From assembly GCF_040958095.1 (NCBI RefSeq), contig NC_091188.1:4255360-4319359 (forward strand): a DNA stretch of 64,000 nt, in the 5' to 3' direction. Position 1 is the stretch's first letter; each line of letters begins with the position of its first letter. The notes below the pieces were generated by a model. The model worked only from the letters and a program-made list of their open reading frames with translations. It was not told where the DNA came from and did not search any database. Below are positions 58,003 to 64,000 of this stretch, piece after piece. A program made the translations under genes and the position numbers. This stretch comes from Procambarus clarkii. Lineage: Eukaryota; Arthropoda; Malacostraca; Decapoda; Cambaridae.

Positions 58003-58252
58003 CATCTTGAGGTTATCTTGAGATGATTTCGTGGCTTTAGTGTCCCCGCGGCCCGGTCCTCGACCAGGCCTCCACCCCCAGGAAGCAGCCCGTGACAGCT
58101 GACTAACTCCCAGGTACCTATTTTACTGCTAGGTAACAGGGGCATAGGGTGAAAGAAACTCTGCCCATTGTTTCTCGCCGGCGCCTGGGATCGAACCCGG
58201 GACCACAGGATCACATGTCCAGCGTGCTGTCCGCTCGGCCGACCGGCTCCCT
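58003..58252 (-). mobile_element. tRNA-derived SINE, family A
   Basis: Reverse-orientation copy. On the + strand it reads from the inverted tail (TATCTTGAGATGATTTCG) to the inverted tRNA-like head (GCTCGGCCGACCGGCTCCC). Confidence 0.85.
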
Positions 58253-59251
58253 CCGACCGACCGGGATGGGAGATGGAAGCGGGGAAGGTACAGAGAGAGA
58301 GAGGCTAGAAGACTGAGGCAGAGCGCAGATTGCCATGCAAGACCATCGCCTGGCCTTCTAGGGAGTGGTGTGGGCAGCGAGCATGGGTGGAGAGCATGAC
58401 CAGGGCGAGGAGGCTGGGCCGCAGCAGCAGCTGGTGGAGGCCAATAAAACATCGATCATCAACTAGCGACAGGTCTAGCCTAACGGTCCGGGCGTTACCC
58501 ACAGCGGGCACAAGGTGACATTAGTGAGCGCCGTAGATAAATATCAGCAAAAAAGTTAAGGACCAGCCGAGGCCAGTGCTGACCTTCAAGAGCCCTCCCG
58601 CTAACACACGCAAGGATCCTCCCCTCCTCCCCCTCACACTAACACACTCACAATGAAAAAAGAAACTCTTCTCTCACGCTAATGAATGACTTAATCAGCG
58701 TGGGAGTTTCCACGTGTAGAAAGAGTGTCATTAGCAAATACAGGGGGTCAGGGAGGGTCACTGGCGAGCCGGATACAGCCAGACCCGGACCGTTACCCAT
58801 CCAGCAGGATGCTCCATTCCAGGAATGTTCTCACTGGCACCAGCAGGTTGGCCAGGACTGTCGTGGGGTGACAGCAGGGTGGATGAAGAGCATCAGTGTG
58901 ACCAGTAACCAAGGGTTTAGAAGTACACCTGTCACAGGAATCTCCTACAGGTAGTCGGGAAGAGCACCTCCCTCCCCCTCTTCACCCACCGCAGACACCA
59001 GTGGGGGTTACCTCGGGGGGTTCCACCAGACTTGCGTTAACCCCCCCCCCCTTCCCCCAAACAGCCAGCCACCGCCCAAACCTTTTTTGATAAACTATAA
59101 TTAATATATGTAAAAATCTTAATTATTTGAAGATTGCATAAGGTGTTGGTCAACACTGGGAAGGACCCTGCAGGATCTACCGTCATCGCCCTAAGTTGAC
59201 TTGCCACGGTGGAAGAATGCTGATGGTGGGGCTCCAGGACTTGCTTGGGCA

Positions 59252-59375
59252 CGCCCCCACCAGTGGTCGTGCTCCTCCACTACACCACACCCCCACCAGT
59301 GGTCGTGCTCCCCCACCCACCACACCCCCACCAGTGGTCGTGCTCCTCCACCACACTACACCCCCACCAGTGTTG
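59252..59375. repeat. short tandem repeat, about 3.5 units of 34-37 bp
   Basis: Each unit begins CCCCCACCAGTGGTCGTGCT followed by a CC-rich spacer; the last unit is degenerate. Confidence 0.85.
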
Positions 59376-60162
59376 CTGAAGGCCCAGCCTCGGTCTCTCG
59401 ATCTGCCACAATCTAACCATAAACGTACGAACCCAAGCAACCCACTTAACCTACCGTTGTACAGACGAGGACGACACAATGTAAACCGCTATTTGTATAG
59501 TACAGCCGTGAATCACCAGCTCACAATTACACTCCTGGTTTACGAAGTTTACAGCACAGTGTACGTGGGGGCGAGCACAGTGTTGCTCCATTTGTAAATA
59601 TCTCAATTGGGTAAACTACGAAAACAATTCGTAAACAATTTAGTGTGAAAAAGCACCAAGATTTGAAAAAATGTAAATTGAGATAAAGATGCATCAGGGT
59701 TTCGTAATAACACAGGAATGCCATCACCAAGGAACATGACTGAAGAATTAACTAAAACAATTTCATCGAGACTACAATCTTATACATAAAAACATAGGGA
59801 TATAGGAAACTGTAAGGTTTTTGAATTATGTCAGCCAGTTCCCTATTTACTACCACCCAAATTCATTCATTCCTTAGTATGAATTAATTCATAAGAATGA
59901 ATGAAATACTACAACAATGCAAGTATATTTTGGTAGCAATCTTTCTTGTATGCATATATTATTGAACATGACAAAGGGCAACATCAATGATTCTAATTCT
60001 AACACAGTGCACAGTATCAGTATTAAAAAAATGATTCTAATGCAAATCTTCATTTTTCTTAACTTGAGAAGTTAAACAATTAATTCTGCAAAGTTCATTT
60101 TATAATATTTGACACGACACTAAGAGATGTGTTTCGGTATCCCACTTCTGACATCGTTTTAA

Positions 60163-60414
60163 GGGAGCCGGTCGGCCGAGATGACAGCACGCTGGACTTG
60201 TGATCCTGTGGTCCTGGGGTCGATCCCGGGCGCCGGCGAGACAATGGGCAGAGTTTCTTTCACCCTATGCCCCTGTTACCTAGCAGTAAAATAGGTACCT
60301 GGGTGTTAGTCAGCTGTCACGGGCTGCTTCCTGGGGGTGGAGGCCTGGTCGAGGACCGGGCCGCGGGGACACTAAAAAGAAGCCCCGCAATCATCTCAAG
60401 ATAACCTCAAGATA
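60163..60414 (+). mobile_element. tRNA-derived SINE, family A
   Basis: Near full-length copy of the element at 15161, with the same tRNA-like head (GTCGATCCCGGGCGCC), TTTCTTTCACCCTATGCCCC body and ATAACCTCAAGATA tail. Confidence 0.85.
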
Positions 60415-60489
60415 CCCCTGGTTAACACTATGGAAAGGCAGAGTTCGTATGAGTACAAGTGATTGGTGTTTGAAGAAGATTAAGCTACC

Positions 60490-60895
60490 CAAGAGGTGGC
60501 ACGGGCATGAATAGCCCGTAAAATGTTAAAATTGTTGTTCTTTAGCTACTTAAAACGAAAAGTTCCAAGTAGCACGGGCTATGGCGAGCCCGTAAAGGTT
60601 ACATACAAGGTTTATTGTTGTTGGTTTATATTTAGCTACTCAGAACGAAGTGTCCATGTAGCACGGGCTATGGTGAGCCCGTAATACATACAAGTTTTGT
60701 GCTCACAGATATATAGCTAGGGATGAAGTGAAGGGGAAGCACCTCACTTCAGGGCTAATAGGCCCAATGCAGCATACTTATGGAAAAATCATGGAAAATA
60801 TGTTTCCATGATTACCGAGGCAGTCACACAAGTTACAGCCCCGCTCCTATGCCAGCTAAGTCCACTACGGGCTCACCATAGCCCGTGCTACTTGG
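60490..60895. repeat. cluster of GCACGGGCT...AGCCCGTAA palindromes
   Basis: Four units (about 60495, 60572, 60658 and, inverted, 60868) each form an ACGGGCT/AGCCCGT stem. A relative occurs at about 10355-10375 (GCACGGGCATGAATAGCCCG). They look like pieces of one dispersed repeat. Confidence 0.7.
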
Positions 60896-61476
60896 AACTG
60901 GTTCCGAGTAGCTGAATCTATAACAACAACTGAGGCAGTATATTGTACGTTTCGTCGTGTCCTCTAATGGCAGTGTAATTTGGATTTGGCTTTATTTGCT
61001 TGATGTACAATGTCTCCCCAGTGTCCAGCTTTCTACTGTCATTGTATTTGTTCATTATTTTGCTGTTATTTGTCAGGAGAATTCGGTCTATCTTGAACAT
61101 TCCATGGCTGGCATTAAGTGTATTAGTGCAATGATCTATGAGGGGATGATCCTATCAAATTTCTCTAGACGAATCCAATGTGAAACCCTTTTTTTTTTTT
61201 AGTCCGAATTTATAGCAAGCAAAAATATTGCATTCGACTCCTGTCTAGTTTAATATTTATGTTGCCCCAAGTATTTAGCACGCACTTTTATTGTCTGACT
61301 GATGTAAAAATATCCATAATCCTGGCAAGGGACAATATAGACAGTGTACTTTGTGCGAGGAAGGAGAATTCTTGTTAAAAGAAAGAGTTCATAAGAGTTA
61401 GAGTTCACAATGTTGCTGTTCGTAAAAACAAGATAGATAAATATTCCAGTCGTCTAATAACTCTTCCATTCTATTG

Positions 61477-61569
61477 ACAATTGTGTGTGTTCAATATTAT
61501 CTTGAACACACACAATTGTTATCTTGAACACACAATATTAGCATCACAACAGCAATGCTGTTGTGATGC
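61477..61569. repeat. two adjacent perfect hairpins
   Basis: An 18-bp stem ACAATTGTGTGTGTTCAA (61477-61494) pairs with 61502-61519. Then GCATCACAACAGCA (61541-61554) pairs with 61556-61569 around one base. Confidence 0.93.
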
Positions 61570-61973
61570 CATAGCCTCATGAAGCTACACGCCCTCCCCC
61601 CCACCCTCCCACCTCGGCGACGCCACACCCCGCTGGCGGGAAAGAGTGAAGCAAGACCTACCACCATAATCATTACGTTAAGGCAATCTTCAACCCTAAA
61701 ATCGTGTATGCCCGAGCATGTAGGTGCGTGTCCGTACATGTAACTAACTCCGTGTACGCGCATACGTACGTGGCCGTGTATGGAAGTATGACCGTTTGCA
61801 AGACTTCACCAGAAAGTCATTTAAACATGGACATTATTATTCTCGTTATTTACAGACTTTTGTTCAGAAGATTGTATAGCTGTCTTGTGTTGCTTCATCA
61901 ATAAATGGGCAAAACGTGCGTTCTGGCTACTAGGTACAACATATAATAAATAAATAAATTATATATTATATAA

Positions 61974-61977
61974 TAAT

Positions 61978-62047
<70 letters not shown>
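61974..62047. repeat. (AT)n array before fold-back copy 3
   Basis: AT dinucleotides preceded by ATAATAATAAT, ending where GTCGTACCTA begins. Confidence 0.97.
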
Positions 62048-62050
<3 letters not shown>

Positions 62051-62436
62051 GTACCTAGTAGCCAGAACGCACTTCTCAGCCTACTATGCATGGCCCGATT
62101 TGCCTAATAAGCCAAGTTTTCCTGAATTAATATATTTTCTATAATTTTTTTCTTATGAAATGATAAAGCTACCCATTTCATTATGTATGAGGTCAATTTT
62201 TATTTATTGGAGTTAAAATTAACGTAGATATATGACCGAACCTAACCAACCCTACCTAACCTAACCTAACCTATCTTTAGAGGTTAGGTTAGGTTAGGTA
62301 GCCGAAAAAGTTAGGTTAGGTTAGGTTAGGTAGGTTAGGTAGCCGAAAAACAATTAATTCATGAAAACTTGGCTTATTAGGCAAATCGGGCCTTGCATAG
62401 TAGGCTCAGAAGTGCGTTCTGGCTACTAGGTACGAC
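62048..62436 (-). mobile_element. fold-back MITE-like element, copy 3
   Basis: Same inverted ends (GTCGTACCTAGTAGCCAGAA) with the core in the opposite orientation to copies 1 and 2, again bounded by AT arrays. A separate end fragment (GCGTTCTGGCTACTAGGTAC) is seen at about 61917-61936. Confidence 0.85.
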
Positions 62437-63035
62437 ATATATATATATATAACATAATCTGGAACACTGGCCATAATATATAATTCATTGCTTATTCGTT
62501 TATATTTATTAATTCCTTTAACAAAAAACACCATTTTCTACCTAAGGAAAACGAAGGTTTTGCTTTAGCTAAATGAGTCATTTCAAATGACTCAAAACTT
62601 GAGTTCTTTATACACAGACCAGCGATTGTTTAACTTCTGAAGCTAGAAGGGCGTTTCTGGGGAAGAAGGTAGGAAGAATGCACCTTTGTATAGCTGCTAT
62701 CGTCTCAAAAGTAGGCTCTGTACTCCGTGCAGGACTATTACAGCAGCGGCCAGCTGGCTGGCTGGCTGGCAGAGGCGCGGCCACCTTTGTACTTGCTGGG
62801 AAGCCCTTCACCGTCGTGTGACTCACAGAAGCTTGAAGGGATATACCGTAAGTGTTTGCTCGAGTCAGTCATTTGTCAACCTCCTCCTCCCTCCCTCACC
62901 CATTGACCCCACTCACTAACTCACCCACCCACCCTTTCCTATGCTTTCGAAACAGATAATAAAGAGAGGGTGTGTGTGTGTATCAATAATCAGATCGTAC
63001 TGTCCTCACACGGAGTCCATTATATCTAGCGGTCG

Positions 63036-63522
63036 ACCCCAAAGATGCATTCGTCAATTTTAACATGCTGTTCATTCAAAATCGGAATTTTCACAGGTAT
63101 AAATTATTATTATTATATATTAACATTGTGCATATTTAGGCATTGGTTAGGTGTTTAGGTTCTGTTGGCGATTATTTGTATTTGTAGTACGTGGGTGAAG
63201 CATTTACAGCGTTGTGGTTTGAACAAAATTCGTCAGTGACGCACTTGTTCCGGAAGTGTTCGAACGAAATCAGTTGAAAGTCGTGTGTAAACCGTTTTTC
63301 ATTTATAAACAGGGGGTTTGGCGGGTGCATAGAATCACCTTTATGTCTGTTTGGAGGGCAGACTGACCACGTACTTCAAATACAAATAATCGCCAACAGA
63401 ATCTAAACACCTGACCTATCCCACGCCTAATACATAGATTTTCCATGTATATTAATATTAATTTCTGAGAACAAACCAATTTTTAATACACATTATGTTA
63501 AAATTGATGAATGCGTCTGGGG
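63036..63522. mobile_element. large inverted-repeat (fold-back) element
   Basis: The left part GATGCATTCGTCAATTTTAA and the later GTTTAGGTTCTGTTGGCGAT recur as reverse complements on the right (AATCGCCAACAGAATCTAAA; TTAAAATTGATGAATGCGTC). The arms are about 150-165 bp around a unique centre of about 170 bp. Unrelated to the GTCGTACCTA element. Confidence 0.7.
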
Positions 63523-63900
63523 AGGATCGCCGCTGCTTTAAACAGCCTTGTGTGAGGCCGGGTTGGAACTATGAAGATTGACATACAGAACCAAGAGGAT
63601 TTTTTAACAATATAAACCTCAAGCAATTATGAACAGGATACAAGTAATTAATATTGCAGTGATATGCATTGTCCTAGACATGACGGGAGACGATCATGGT
63701 CACAATAGACGAACGAGTCGAGTATTTACGAAACGTGAATAAAATTACATTTTAATTCTAAGGAAGTCGACTAGAATACAATTGATGGTAAGTGGGAAGA
63801 TGATTGTTAAAGCAGGATGTCGTAAGGGATGGCACAAGAGCGCTGGTTTACATCACTATTGTAAACCAGTAGTGTGCGGAGGGGAGAAGGGGCGGGTATT

Positions 63901-63901
<1 letters not shown>

Positions 63902-63962
<61 letters not shown>
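63902..63962. repeat. (CA)n microsatellite
   Basis: Uninterrupted CA run of about 61 bp near the window end. Confidence 0.99.
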
Positions 63963-63965
<3 letters not shown>

Positions 63966-64000
63966 GAGTCAGGGAATGTTACACACATGGCAGCTAACGT

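Larger units (their letters stand above)
51353..64000. other. upstream of the first visible filamin exon, no exon recognised
   Basis: No CH-domain or filamin-repeat motif is found on the - strand. The region holds SINEs, minisatellites, a fold-back element and a large inverted repeat. One Cys-containing open frame (55287-55550, +) reads CLGNVTEIRGRCHASLPCDP and later YGWCSGGYLP but has no support as a gene. Confidence 0.5.

Noticed and set aside
57364-58005. Several overlapping Pro/His-rich frames
   Set aside because: Low-complexity C-rich sequence without motifs, running into a SINE.

Overview
This is a piece of a eukaryotic nuclear genome, most likely an arthropod and probably a decapod crustacean. 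The reasons are two genes with many short, GT-AG-bounded exons, long introns, TTAGG/CCTAA telomere-type pentamers inside dispersed elements, tRNA-derived SINEs, LINE relics and many AT, CA/GT and ATT microsatellites. There is no prokaryotic gene organisation. The species call is inference; no search was possible.

Two protein-coding genes can be rebuilt exon by exon, with every splice phase consistent. (1) On the + strand, 15433-23098, is a complete nine-exon BTB-BACK-Kelch (kelch-like) gene of 589 codons, a predicted Cullin-3 ubiquitin-ligase substrate adaptor. (2) On the - strand, 51352 down to 26536, are 28 in-frame exons of filamin (cheerio/FLN family). They encode 1816 residues with about 20 Ig-like repeat ends and the true C-terminus. 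The N-terminal actin-binding CH domains are not in the window. A further phase-compatible exon at 35356-35466 looks like an internal alternative first exon for a short, C-terminal filamin of about 1115 residues.

Layout: 1-15150 is gene-poor, with SINEs, a broken LINE reverse transcriptase (2616-3475), perfect hairpins and microsatellites. 15161-23098 is a SINE followed by the kelch-like gene, whose intron 2 carries two fold-back elements embedded in AT repeats. 23099-26535 separates the two convergent genes and holds a LINE RNase H relic and a 22 x 24 bp minisatellite. 26536-51352 is filamin, whose largest intron (38834-45948) holds decayed LINE material on the opposite strand. 51353-64000 shows no recognisable exon. 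It has SINEs, a 9 x 27 bp minisatellite, a third fold-back element and another large inverted repeat; it may be a long 5' filamin intron or intergenic DNA.

The two genes lie tail to tail about 3.4 kb apart. Both families act on the actin cytoskeleton in other animals (Drosophila kelch and cheerio both act at ovarian ring canals), but nothing in the sequence shows a functional link here.
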